Shown here: positions 45,081-53,953 of the stretch, in pieces
Numbering within the stretch: the first letter of the stretch is position 1
Layout: each line of letters begins with the position of its first letter
DNA from: Candidatus Amulumruptor caecigallinarius
GTDB taxonomy: Bacteria > Bacteroidota > Bacteroidia > Bacteroidales > Muribaculaceae
NCBI GenBank assembly: GCA_944321825.1
Contig: CALUMU010000001.1
Location: forward strand, 186,001 to 250,000
Direction: 5' to 3'
Length of the DNA stretch: 64,000 nucleotides
Program-made: the position numbers and the translations under genes
The notes under the pieces: model-generated
Told to the model about the DNA's origin: nothing
Seen by the model: the letters and a program-made list of their open reading frames with translations, nothing else
The model's database searches: none

Positions 45081-46205
45081 ATGCTGCCTTTGCAACTTAT
45101 CAATACGCAGCCTGCGGATTCGGCGCAGATAGTGCCTGACCCACGAGAGGAGCTTGAAATGCTTAAATCGCTATCGTTTGACGAGGTGATGGACAAGTTA
45201 GTCAATGCTGCCGTGGACTTTGCCATACATTTGGTGGCGGCGGTAGCGGTATTTTATATCGGGAAGTTTATCATCGGGAAGCTCTACAAGATGGCAAGGA
45301 CCATTATGGTACACCGCAAGGTGGACCGCAGCCTGACCACGTTTGCGCTTTCGCTGATAAAAATCGTGCTGTACTTCGTGTTGCTGATTATGGTTATCGG
45401 CATTCTCGGTCTGGAGACAAGCTCGTTCTTGGCAATATTTGCCTCTGCCGGCGTGGCTATAGGTTTGGCTCTGAGCGGCACATTGCAGAATTTTGCCGGA
45501 GGAGTACTAATCTTGCTGCTGAAACCGTACAAGATAGGCGATTATATCGAAGCCCAGGGCTATGCAGGCACGGTCAAGGAGATACAGATATTTCACACCA
45601 TCATCACGACGTATGACAACAAGTCGATAATCATCCCCAACGGAGGCCTGTCGACCGGAAGCATCAACAACTGGAACCGTGAGGCATTCCGGCGTGTCGA
45701 CTGGTCTGTCTCCATCAGCTACGGCGACGATGTGGAGACTGCCCGTCGCACGATTTTAGACATCCTTCTCAATGATCCGCGTGTGGTCAAGGAATATGTC
45801 GAGGAGCATGATGACGCTAAAGACAGCCAGGAAGATAATGTTACGGACATCGAGAGACATGACGAAGCTGAAACCCAACAGGGCAAGAAACACGGCTGGC
45901 TATGGCGGCTGTTTCACCGCCGTCGTGCGGCCCTGGCAGCCCGGTTGGAAAGTATAAGCGAGGAGCATAGGACGCGCCTCGAGAGTTATATTCCTCGTGT
46001 CAGACGTGCGCCGGTGGTAGTGCTTGACGCTATGGCTGACTCAAGCGTCAATCTGAAAGTGAGAGCGTGGGTCCGTACATCGGATTATTGGACAGTCTAT
46101 TATGAGATGAACGAGACATTCTACAACGAGCTGCCGAAAGCCGGGATTTCATTCCCGTTCCCGCAGATGGATGTCCATGTCGACCATATCGATGCGAAGT
46201 CTTGA
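45081..46205 (+). CDS. MscS-type mechanosensitive channel with charged insert
   Basis: 374 aa, against about 280-290 in E. coli MscS. Three helices: about 42-66, 88-110 and the pore-lining 114-148 (ASAGVAIGLALSGTLQNFAG, then GVLILLLKPYKIGDYIE). The beta domain follows, with IIIPNGGLSTGSINNW. The C-terminal alpha/beta domain is split by a block at about residues 239-309 (bases 45795-46008), very rich in Asp, Glu, His, Lys and Arg, before it resumes with VVVLDAMADSSVNLKVRAWV. The end is GISFPFPQMDVHV. The channel opens on membrane tension. The insert would lie in the cytoplasmic vestibule. A TAATTTTG box is at 45037. Confidence 0.9.
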   Translation: MLPLQLINTQPADSAQIVPDPREELEMLKSLSFDEVMDKLVNAAVDFAIHLVAAVAVFYIGKFIIGKLYKMARTIMVHRKVDRSLTTFALSLIKIVLYFVLLIMVIGILGLETSSFLAIFASAGVAIGLALSGTLQNFAGGVLILLLKPYKIGDYIEAQGYAGTVKEIQIFHTIITTYDNKSIIIPNGGLSTGSINNWNREAFRRVDWSVSISYGDDVETARRTILDILLNDPRVVKEYVEEHDDAKDSQEDNVTDIERHDEAETQQGKKHGWLWRLFHRRRAALAARLESISEEHRTRLESYIPRVRRAPVVVLDAMADSSVNLKVRAWVRTSDYWTVYYEMNETFYNELPKAGISFPFPQMDVHVDHIDAKS

Positions 46206-46256
46206 CAGCTTATCTCCGCAGTTCTTGATTTTTCAACGTTTCAATACAATAATCAT

Positions 46257-46769
46257 ATGAAAATAGCAAGCCGTCTGCTGGCCGCCGTGACTCTTGGCGT
46301 GGCATCTATATGTATGCCCGATACCGCCTCCGGGGCTGACCGCCAGACCACCGTGGGTATAGAAAGCGGTTATGTCAGTCGTAATACATCGGCCTATGCC
46401 GGAGTGTATATGCGTTATCAGTTCTCAAACTTCTTCGCTCTGAAGCCGCAGGTGGATTTCGTGTTCCGCCACAAGGAGCAGGATGCTTTTATGTTGAATC
46501 TCGACGGGCAGTTTTCGCTGCCTATTGATACTGGCAAGCTTAATGTCTACGGTATCGCCGGTATCGGATTCTCGTCGTGGAACGTCAAGGAACTCGACGA
46601 GGACGGCGATTGGGACATGCGCCGCCACGGAGGTATCGGCTTCGACCTCGGTGCCGGGGTGGGATATAATGTAAGCAGCTCGCTGCGTCTGGCCTTGGAG
46701 GCCAAAGCCAATCTCGTCAAGCATTACACCACAGCTCTTGTCGGAATATCTATAGGGTACAACTTCTGA
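46257..46769 (+). CDS. Small outer-membrane beta-barrel protein
   Basis: 170 aa. Signal peptide 1-26 (cleavage after SGA). The mature part alternates polar and hydrophobic residues in about eight strands, such as KLNVYGIAGIGFSSWNV and GIGFDLGAGVGYNV. The last residue is Phe (ISIGYNF), the usual barrel signature. It resembles the OmpW/OmpX-like or porin-family small barrels of Bacteroidetes. Function unknown. It follows the MscS gene by 51 bp and has a terminator after it; an envelope-stress association is only inferred. Confidence 0.82.
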   Translation: MKIASRLLAAVTLGVASICMPDTASGADRQTTVGIESGYVSRNTSAYAGVYMRYQFSNFFALKPQVDFVFRHKEQDAFMLNLDGQFSLPIDTGKLNVYGIAGIGFSSWNVKELDEDGDWDMRRHGGIGFDLGAGVGYNVSSSLRLALEAKANLVKHYTTALVGISIGYNF

Positions 46770-46792
46770 GACTGGTATAAACGACATAAACG

Positions 46793-46824
46793 GATGGCGC
46801 ACCCTTTGCTCAGGATGCGCCATC
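46793..46824 (+). terminator. Terminator between the barrel gene and fructokinase
   Basis: GATGGCGCA (46793-46801) pairs with TGCGCCATC (46816-46824); the loop is 14 nt. It sits between two convergent genes, so it may serve both. Confidence 0.75.
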
Positions 46825-46847
46825 GTTGTATAATCAACGTAATAATC

Positions 46848-47729
46848 TCACTTGATGAGGTCGTCGGGCAGGGTGGGCATCGCTCCGGCCTGGGTACATA
46901 CATAGGCGGAGACTTCCACTGCACGGCGATGTGCTTCTTCTACCGGCAGTCCCTTTAAAGTGGAGGCGATGAACGCGGCAGTAAATGAGTCGCCGGCACC
47001 CACTGTGTCGGCGACCTCCACCTTGGGAGTGGGCTGGAACGACACATTGCCGGGGGTGAACACGTAGCTGCCGTTGATGCCGCAGGTGAGTATGAGCATC
47101 TTCAGGTTGTATTTGCCCAGAAGTATCCAGCATTTGTCCTGGAGGTCGATGCCTGGATAGCCGAACATACGGCTTACGGTGACGAGCTCTTCGTCATTTA
47201 TTTTAAGGATGTTGCAACGCTTCATCGAGTTGCACAGGATGTCCTTGTTGTAGAATCCCTGGCGGAGATTGACATCAAAGACTATGAGAGAGCCGTCGTC
47301 ATGCGGCATGGCATCGAGGAAGCGGTTGATGGTAGAGCGTGACACCACATTGCGCTGTGCAAGCGACCCGAAGCATACGGCGCGTGTGCGTCCGGCGAGG
47401 GCTTCAAGGCGGGCTGTATAGGGGATGTTGTCCCATGCGACGTTTTCCTTGATTTCGTATTGGGGTATGCCGGCCTGGTCGATTTCTACCTGCACCGTAC
47501 CTGTAGGATAGGGTACGGTCTCTATGAGGTAATTGATATGTTTCGCATCGAAATTTTCCAGCAGCTCGGCTCCGAGAGCGTCATCGCCTATGGCGCTTAC
47601 CGCGTAGCTGTCAAGACCGAATTGTGATACATGGTAGGCGAAATTTGCAGGAGCACCGCCGATCTTCTTTCCTTCGGGGAGCACATCCCACAGGGCTTCA
47701 CCCATGCCTACGATTACTTCGTTTGTCAT
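46848..47729 (-). CDS. Fructokinase (PfkB family)
   Basis: 293 aa ribokinase-fold sugar kinase. N-terminal GEALWDVLPEGKKIGGAPANFAYHV is the fructokinase-type start (GGAPAN). The C-terminal anion-hole motif is DTVGAGDSFTAAFIAS with the catalytic Asp. It phosphorylates fructose at the expense of ATP in the cytoplasm. Last gene of the GH32-permease-kinase operon, 15 bp after the permease. It converts imported fructose to fructose-6-phosphate for glycolysis. Confidence 0.92.
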   Translation of the reverse strand: MTNEVIVGMGEALWDVLPEGKKIGGAPANFAYHVSQFGLDSYAVSAIGDDALGAELLENFDAKHINYLIETVPYPTGTVQVEIDQAGIPQYEIKENVAWDNIPYTARLEALAGRTRAVCFGSLAQRNVVSRSTINRFLDAMPHDDGSLIVFDVNLRQGFYNKDILCNSMKRCNILKINDEELVTVSRMFGYPGIDLQDKCWILLGKYNLKMLILTCGINGSYVFTPGNVSFQPTPKVEVADTVGAGDSFTAAFIASTLKGLPVEEAHRRAVEVSAYVCTQAGAMPTLPDDLIK

Positions 47730-47744
47730 AATTGTGTTATCTGA

Positions 47745-48923
47745 TTACTTGATTTTCAAAGTGTAATATATAAGGTAAGCGACCCCGACAGTCATGATGG
47801 CGATTGCGCCAAATTGTCCCATGGCATCGGCAGCGTATCCCATGGCGAGGGGGAATACCGTGCCGCCGAATAGACCCATAATCATCAGGCCTGACACTTC
47901 GTTTTTCTCAGAGGGGGCGGCAGTGAGAGCCTGGGCGAATATTACGGAGAAGATGTTAGAGTTGCCGAAACCTATCATTGCGATGCCTGTATAGAGGAGC
48001 ATCAGCGAGTCGCAGGCCATGAGGATTACCATGGCGATGAGCATCAATGCCACGCTGAATCCGAAAAACAGTTTAGGCGATACGGCACGGAGGATGAACG
48101 CTCCGAGGAAACAGCCGGCAGTGCGGAATATGAAATAGATACCTGTGGCGAATCCCGCTTCTTCCAATGGGAGTCCCACGCGCTCCATCAGTATCTTGGG
48201 GGCTGTGGTGTTGGTGCCGACATCTATGCCTACGTGACACATGATACCGAGGAAGCAGAGCAATATGAACGGACGGCCGAGCAGTTTGAGGCACGCGCCG
48301 ATGCCCGAAGCTTTGTCAGGACGCTCTTCGGCAATCGGAGTCGCGCCGAGAGCCACTACTGACAGCACGCTTACCACAGCGTAGATGACGAACAGCACAC
48401 GCCAGCCGAGGCCGAAGGTGGGAAGATAGGTAGTTGCTCCCCACGCTGCGATAATCGGGGCGAGAAATGACGCTATCGCTTTGACAAACTGGCCGAAGGT
48501 AAGGGTGGAAGCGAGTTTGTCGCCGCTGATGAGGTTGGTGACGAGCGGATTGAGCGAAGTCTGCATGATAGCGTTGCCTATGCCGAGGAGCGAGAAAGAT
48601 ATGAGCATGGTCATGTATCCGTCGCCCGTCATGGGTATGAGCAGCGAGACGGCAGTCACCACGAGGCTGAGGAGCACGGTGCGCTTGCGCCCGATGCGGT
48701 TCATCAGCATCCCAGTGGGAACTGAAAATATCAGAAACCAGAAGAATACGAGCGAGGGAAACAGATTGGCCTGCGAATCGGTCAGCCCGAGGTCTTTCTG
48801 GACATAATTGGAGGCTGTACCCACGAGATCCACGAATCCCATTGCGAAGAAGCAGAGCATCACCGGGATAAACTGCATCAGGGTACTTTTGCGTGGTGTT
48901 GTCATAACATTAGTTGCATCCAT
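47745..48923 (-). CDS. FucP-type fructose permease (MFS)
   Basis: 392 aa with about twelve helices, of the MFS FucP branch common in Bacteroidales. Marks include FFAMGFVDLVGTASNYVQKDL, SLVFFWFLIFSVPTGMLMNRIGRKR and FGNSNIFSVIFAQAL. Proton-driven sugar import across the inner membrane; fructose is inferred from the neighbouring fructokinase and GH32. It lies 51 bp after the GH32 gene and 15 bp before the kinase. A counterpart in the Bacteroides thetaiotaomicron fructan locus (BT1758) has the same position. Confidence 0.9.
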   Translation of the reverse strand: MDATNVMTTPRKSTLMQFIPVMLCFFAMGFVDLVGTASNYVQKDLGLTDSQANLFPSLVFFWFLIFSVPTGMLMNRIGRKRTVLLSLVVTAVSLLIPMTGDGYMTMLISFSLLGIGNAIMQTSLNPLVTNLISGDKLASTLTFGQFVKAIASFLAPIIAAWGATTYLPTFGLGWRVLFVIYAVVSVLSVVALGATPIAEERPDKASGIGACLKLLGRPFILLCFLGIMCHVGIDVGTNTTAPKILMERVGLPLEEAGFATGIYFIFRTAGCFLGAFILRAVSPKLFFGFSVALMLIAMVILMACDSLMLLYTGIAMIGFGNSNIFSVIFAQALTAAPSEKNEVSGLMIMGLFGGTVFPLAMGYAADAMGQFGAIAIMTVGVAYLIYYTLKIK

Positions 48924-48974
48924 AATGAATCATGATAGCTTGAATGGTTTTGTCGCAGATAGAGGAATGTGTCA

Positions 48975-50813
48975 TCAAAGAGCCGTCGGTTTTAGAGAAT
49001 AGACGGTAAGGTCGCTGATACGTGCGTTGCCGCCTACGGCCTTGACGGTCATCGTAGAGTAGGGCGAGGTGGGGAACACGAGGTTGGTCATCACCGCCCG
49101 TCCGCCGTTGGCAAACAGCTCGATGCTTGCACGGTCAACGAACATGCGGAGGTTCAGCAGACCGTCACGGGAGTGTACCGGGGTTACAGTGACAGCCGGG
49201 AAATCCTGGCTGAAATCGGTGACTCCGCTTTTGCGACGGTCGAACGCGAGGGTCTGTGCGTCGACATCATAAGTTATTGTGACATGTTCGCCGGCATTAT
49301 TGGCAAGGGTCATGATGACATCGGAGGCTTTGCGGGGATCGACGGTCAGAAGAATCTCGCAGATGCCGTCATTGGCAGTAGGAAGGTTGATTTTGCGCTC
49401 TTTTGTGCCTGCACTCATGGATGACGGTTTGCGGAAGGTGGAGGCGCGGAGGGCTTCTAACTCAGGCGAGGGTACGGAGGCCACGTACAGCTCTCCGTCC
49501 GTGTCGCGGAACAGCTGCATCTCTCGCGGAAGCGTGTTTGCGCTGCGGAATTGTTTGGTAGGCACTTCGGCTGCATATTGCCAGTTGCTCATCCAGCCGA
49601 TGACGGTGCGTCGGCCGTCAGGAGCGTCGCTCCAGCTGACGGTGGCATAGTGGTCTTTGCCGTGGTCGAGCCATTTGGTAGGGACGTTGCCCTGCGCGTC
49701 GGTGTCGGGCGTAAAAGTCTTGCCGTCGAAATCGCCGATGAAGTACTGTGTGCCGCTGCCGCCGAAAGGCCCTCCGGGGTTCAGATTGCAAAGCAGCACC
49801 CACTTGGTGTCACCTGTGCCATCGATTTTTAGCGGGAACAGGTCGGGACATTCCCACACACCGCCCTGAGCTCCGAGACCTTTGCCGAAAGCACTTTCAA
49901 GCGTCCACTCTTTCATGTCGGGCGATGTGAATATGAGCATTTCGTGTTCAAGAGCATGGGCGAGTACGAGTACCCAGCGGTTGTTGGCCTTGTCCCAGAA
50001 CATGTTCGGGTCGCGAGCTTCGGACTCAAGAGTGACTACGGGATTGCCGGGATATTTGTTGAACGTCATCCCTCCGTCGTTGCTCCATGCGAGGCTCTGA
50101 ATCTGGCTTGCGGCGGCGGAGGTGTACAGGGCTATGATGGCATCTTTGCCGAATCCGGCGGAGTTGGTGGAATCCACGGCGCAACTGCCGCTGAATATAG
50201 TGCCGAGACCGTCAGGCTCGATGGCTACAGGATGATGCTCCCAGTTGATCAGGTCGGGCGAAGATGAGTGTCCCCATGTCATGTTCTGCCACTTTGAACC
50301 GTAGGGATTGGTCTGATAGTAAAGATGCCAGCGACCGTCGGTGTAGACCATGCCGTTGGGGTCGTTCATCCATCCGTAGAGCGGTGAGTGGTGGAATGCC
50401 GGGCGGTATTTCTCGCGGTTGGAGGTATCTACCGTGTCGGTGACCGTGAAGTTTGTCCAACATGCATCCCCCTTGGCTTCGCGGATGTCGGAGCGTGCTT
50501 GGGTGGTGATGATGTTGAGCACCACATCATGCCCTTTGTAGGGCGAGAGGTCGAGCGGCACGGAGTAGTCCACCTTGGACTTGGCCATACGGACATATAT
50601 GGTGCGGTCCAGTCTGCCGTCGACAAGCACGTTGACAGTAGCATCGTCATTGGACTCCTGGACGGGCATCATCAGGTAGCGTCCATCGGAGTTGACGCGG
50701 ACCAGGGTGTTGTTGACTCCGAGGTGTTCGACCTTCACGTCGCTGGCCGAGGATGTCGCTGCCGACATGGTCAGCGAAAGCAGGGTGAGCATTGCTGCGG
50801 TTGAGGTTTTCAT
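48975..50813 (-). CDS. GH32 fructan beta-fructosidase with N-terminal DUF4980
   Basis: 612 aa. Signal peptide 1-24. A DUF4980-like beta domain (about 25-130) precedes the five-bladed GH32 propeller. All three catalytic residues are present: Asp151 in YGWMNDPNG, Asp268 in EARDPN and Glu321 in WECPDLFP. A C-terminal beta-sandwich follows. It hydrolyses levan or inulin oligosaccharides, releasing fructose. No lipobox is seen, so a periplasmic location is likely. First gene of the GH32-permease-fructokinase operon. A -7 box is at 50855-50862 and the predicted operator at 50909-50933. Confidence 0.93.
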   Translation of the reverse strand: MKTSTAAMLTLLSLTMSAATSSASDVKVEHLGVNNTLVRVNSDGRYLMMPVQESNDDATVNVLVDGRLDRTIYVRMAKSKVDYSVPLDLSPYKGHDVVLNIITTQARSDIREAKGDACWTNFTVTDTVDTSNREKYRPAFHHSPLYGWMNDPNGMVYTDGRWHLYYQTNPYGSKWQNMTWGHSSSPDLINWEHHPVAIEPDGLGTIFSGSCAVDSTNSAGFGKDAIIALYTSAAASQIQSLAWSNDGGMTFNKYPGNPVVTLESEARDPNMFWDKANNRWVLVLAHALEHEMLIFTSPDMKEWTLESAFGKGLGAQGGVWECPDLFPLKIDGTGDTKWVLLCNLNPGGPFGGSGTQYFIGDFDGKTFTPDTDAQGNVPTKWLDHGKDHYATVSWSDAPDGRRTVIGWMSNWQYAAEVPTKQFRSANTLPREMQLFRDTDGELYVASVPSPELEALRASTFRKPSSMSAGTKERKINLPTANDGICEILLTVDPRKASDVIMTLANNAGEHVTITYDVDAQTLAFDRRKSGVTDFSQDFPAVTVTPVHSRDGLLNLRMFVDRASIELFANGGRAVMTNLVFPTSPYSTMTVKAVGGNARISDLTVYSLKPTAL

Positions 50814-50854
50814 GTGTCAGAAGTAAAGTGAGATAATTGGTTTCTGTGATGTTG

Positions 50855-50862
50855 CAAATCTA
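50855..50862 (-). promoter_or_regulatory. -7 box of the GH32-permease-fructokinase operon
   Basis: The plus-strand CAAATCTA reads TAGATTTG on the minus strand, 42 bp before the GH32 ATG. No TTG lies 20 bp upstream, as expected if an activator replaces the -33 contact. Confidence 0.6.
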
Positions 50863-50908
50863 CGTCAAAAGAGCAAGCACGGATATGAAAATCTGTACAA
50901 ACTATATG

Positions 50909-50933
50909 AAAAATGGTGCAATGATACGATTTT
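50909..50933. promoter_or_regulatory. Predicted fructan-regulator operator 1
   Basis: A 25-bp near-palindrome whose left part is AAAAATGGTGCAATG and right part is CGATTTT. It matches the site before susC at 21 of 25 positions. Its centre (50921) is 62.5 bp from the centre of the GH32 -7 box. Confidence 0.65.
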
Positions 50934-51011
50934 ACCATAAAAGGGGCTGATTTTGTCAAACTTATGCCTAAATTCGTGATGATTTTCATATATGATAAAG
51001 CTATTGATACC

Positions 51012-53747
51012 ATGCGAAAACTTTTTACGGCTCTTGTCGTGTTCTTATTATATGTGTTGCTGACCGGATGCAGTGCGGACACCAAACAATACCGCATCGG
51101 TGTGTCGCAATGCAGCCAGGATGACTGGAGGCAGAAGATGAATGATGAAATCAACCGCGAGCTGATGTTTCACCCCGATGTCATGGTGGAGATACGTTCA
51201 GCCGATGACAGCAATGAAAAGCAGCTTGCCGACCTGCGCTATTTCGCTGACAACAATTTCGACATCATCATAGTGGCCCCCAACGAGGCTGACGCTATCA
51301 CTCCGGCAGTAAAGGCGATCTACGAGTCGGGGACTCCTGTGATAGTCTTTGACCGCAATATCAACGGCGACAGCTACACGGCATTTCAGGGCGCTGACAA
51401 TGCCGTGATAGGCCGTGCTGCTGCCGACTATGCCCGATACCTGACAGGTGACAGCGGACATGTGCTCGAAATCTACGGTCTTAAGGGTTCGACTCCGGCT
51501 GATGGGCGGCATGAAGGGTTTGCAACACGGCTTCGGGAGTCAGGCTCCCCTATCCGTAGCGACATAGCGTATGGCGACTGGAACTACGAGGACGCATCGC
51601 GTGTCGCCGACTCGGTGCTTGCGTTGCACCCGGATATTAATCTCGTATATGCCCATAATGACCGCATGGCCATAGCGGCTGCAGATGTGGCCCGCAAGCG
51701 TGGGTTGGATCCGTGGATAATAGGAGTGGATGCCGCCCCGGAGATAGGTATACGCGCAGTGGCCGACAGTGTAATAGATGCGACGTTCCTCTATCCGACC
51801 GAGGGACACAGGCTCGTGCGCACCGCGCTCGCCATACTCAAGGGCGAGCCGTATGATAGGGTGACGCTGCTTGATGTGCCGTCGCCTGTGGATTTGTCAA
51901 ATGCCGACCTGCTGTTGATGCAAAACGACCAGCTACGCGAGGAGACGACGAAGCTTAAGGAACTCAAATCGCAGGTCGATGATTTCTGGCAGCGGCACTC
52001 TGCGCAGACCTCGCTCATGTATGCCGCAGTGGTGATATTGGTGCTGCTGTGTGGGGTGATTTTCTTGTTGCTGCGTACGTTCTGGACGCACAAGCGTCAT
52101 CAGGCGGAACTTGTGGCGCAGAACCGCGAGCTTGAGGAACAGCGTGACCTGCAGCGGCAGCTCAACCGGCAGCTCGAAGAGGCTACACAATCCAAGCTGA
52201 TGTTTTTCACCAATGTGTCGCATGACCTCCGCACACCTTTGACACTGATTGCCGAACCTGTGGAGCAGCTTGTAGGAGCTGGCAACTTGACCCCGGCGCA
52301 GCAGACATTTGTGAAAATAGCCGATAAGAATGTGCGCATACTCCACCGTCTGATTAACCAGATACTCGATTTCCGCAAATATGAGAGCGGCAAACTCGAC
52401 CTGCACCGACAGGAGGTGGACTTTGCCAGTCTTGTGCCGGAGTGGGCGGATTCTTTCCGCGCCATGGCTCGCAGGCGCGACATCAAATTTGAAATCATGA
52501 TTGACCAGACGCATGATCTGGTCATGGGCATTGATGTGGAGAAGATGGAGAGGGTGTTTTTCAACCTGATGTCAAATGCCTTCAAGCACACGCCTGACAA
52601 CGGACGCATATCTTTTGTGTGTACCCGTGATGGTGACACTGTGACATTCACTGTCGCCGACAGCGGCGAAGGGATTCCGAAAGAGCATATAGAGAAAATC
52701 TTCAAGCAATTTTATCAGGTGGAGAAGCAGCACCCCGATGGGTCGGGCATAGGGCTGTCGCTCGTCAAAGCGTTTGTCGAACTCCACGGAGGCAGCATCA
52801 CTGCCGACAGCGAGCCTGGGCACGGAGCCGTCTTCACGGTGCGAATCCCGGTAGTGCACGTGTCTGACACCGTTGCAGCTCATCAGCCTGCCATATCGCC
52901 GGGCGATGTCATGGCGGAGCTTGCCGCCATAGAGCCGGAGGGCGGCGACGGTGATGATGACAAACCTCTGCTGTTGGTGATAGACGACAATGACGACCTG
53001 CGCAAGCTTCTGGGCGAACTGCTGCATGATGAATACCGCGTACTGGCGGCTTCAAACGGACAGGACGGACTTCGGATGGCTGCCCGTCATGTGCCGGATA
53101 TTATCATATGCGATGTGATGATGCCTGTAATGGACGGCTTGGAGTGCTGCCGTCTCATCAAAGATGAAATCTCGACTTCGCATATTCCTGTATTGATGCT
53201 CACGGCCTGCTCCATGGACGAACAGAGAGCGCAGGGCTATGACAGCGGGGCTGACGGCTATTTGGCGAAACCGTTCAATGCGGATGTGCTCCGCTCGCGT
53301 TGCCGCAGCCTTATCGCCAATCGTCGTCGCATCCGTCAGCTCTGGGCATCCGATGGGCTGCCGTCAGCTTCTGCAGGCATGAATGTCGACAACCCAAAAG
53401 CTGCACGTGGCGACATGGAAAACGAGTTTTATTCCCGATTCATCGATATTGTCAATGCCGAGATGGGCGACCCTGACCTCAATGTCGATTCGCTGGCATC
53501 AAAAATGGGGTTGGGGCGGTCGCAGTTCTACCGCAAAATCAAGGCTCTTACCAACTACTCGCCTGTCGAACTGTTGCGGCGGATGCGTCTCAACCGCGCC
53601 CGCGATCTGCTGACCACCACCGACCGTACCATCAGCGAAATCGGCTATGAAGTGGGGTTTGCTTCCCCGGCATACTTTACCCGCTGCTACCGTGAGGCGT
53701 TCGGCGAGACACCGTCTGACTTGCGTGACCGGCTGAGTGGACGATGA
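51012..53747 (+). CDS. Hybrid two-component fructan sensor-regulator (BT1754-like)
   Basis: 911 aa from the ATG at 51012 (MRKLFTALVVFLLYVLLTGC); a longer start at 50964 only adds residues before the signal. Order: signal and a periplasmic binding-protein domain (about 28-315, with IIIVAPNEADAITPA and VYAHNDRMA); membrane helix near 345-365; histidine kinase with His404 (VSHDLRTPLTLIAEP) and ATP site (GSGIGLSLVKAFVELHGG); receiver with Asp701 (IIICDVMMPVMDG); AraC HTH at the end (YFTRCYREAFGETPSDLR). The periplasmic domain is the type that binds fructose directly in BT1754. It is expected to activate both fructan operons. Confidence 0.95.
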   Translation: MRKLFTALVVFLLYVLLTGCSADTKQYRIGVSQCSQDDWRQKMNDEINRELMFHPDVMVEIRSADDSNEKQLADLRYFADNNFDIIIVAPNEADAITPAVKAIYESGTPVIVFDRNINGDSYTAFQGADNAVIGRAAADYARYLTGDSGHVLEIYGLKGSTPADGRHEGFATRLRESGSPIRSDIAYGDWNYEDASRVADSVLALHPDINLVYAHNDRMAIAAADVARKRGLDPWIIGVDAAPEIGIRAVADSVIDATFLYPTEGHRLVRTALAILKGEPYDRVTLLDVPSPVDLSNADLLLMQNDQLREETTKLKELKSQVDDFWQRHSAQTSLMYAAVVILVLLCGVIFLLLRTFWTHKRHQAELVAQNRELEEQRDLQRQLNRQLEEATQSKLMFFTNVSHDLRTPLTLIAEPVEQLVGAGNLTPAQQTFVKIADKNVRILHRLINQILDFRKYESGKLDLHRQEVDFASLVPEWADSFRAMARRRDIKFEIMIDQTHDLVMGIDVEKMERVFFNLMSNAFKHTPDNGRISFVCTRDGDTVTFTVADSGEGIPKEHIEKIFKQFYQVEKQHPDGSGIGLSLVKAFVELHGGSITADSEPGHGAVFTVRIPVVHVSDTVAAHQPAISPGDVMAELAAIEPEGGDGDDDKPLLLVIDDNDDLRKLLGELLHDEYRVLAASNGQDGLRMAARHVPDIIICDVMMPVMDGLECCRLIKDEISTSHIPVLMLTACSMDEQRAQGYDSGADGYLAKPFNADVLRSRCRSLIANRRRIRQLWASDGLPSASAGMNVDNPKAARGDMENEFYSRFIDIVNAEMGDPDLNVDSLASKMGLGRSQFYRKIKALTNYSPVELLRRMRLNRARDLLTTTDRTISEIGYEVGFASPAYFTRCYREAFGETPSDLRDRLSGR

Positions 53748-53833
53748 CATTGATTTGGAGGGTGAAGTTTTGACTGCTTCACTCTCCGAATTTTTGTTGA
53801 CGGTGGGATATTGAATTTGATGCGAAAACTGTC

Positions 53834-53858
53834 AAAAATCGTGCAATGCACCGATTTT
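53834..53858. promoter_or_regulatory. Predicted fructan-regulator operator 2 (before susC)
   Basis: A 25-bp near-palindrome: AAAATCGTGCA (53835-53845) and TGCACCGATTTT (53847-53858), one extra C from perfect symmetry. The centre (53846) is 63.5 bp from the centre of the susC -7 box. Confidence 0.68.
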
Positions 53859-53905
53859 CATAACGTATGCGACAGAAATGAAACATTTATAAATAGAGGA
53901 TAACA

Positions 53906-53913
53906 TAATTTTG
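53906..53913 (+). promoter_or_regulatory. -7 box of the susCD operon
   Basis: TAATTTTG, 40 bp before the susC ATG. There is no TTG 20 bp upstream, as for the divergent GH32 operon. Confidence 0.6.
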
Positions 53914-53953
53914 CATCAGATTCATTACACGAAACCAACCAATCAAATCAATC

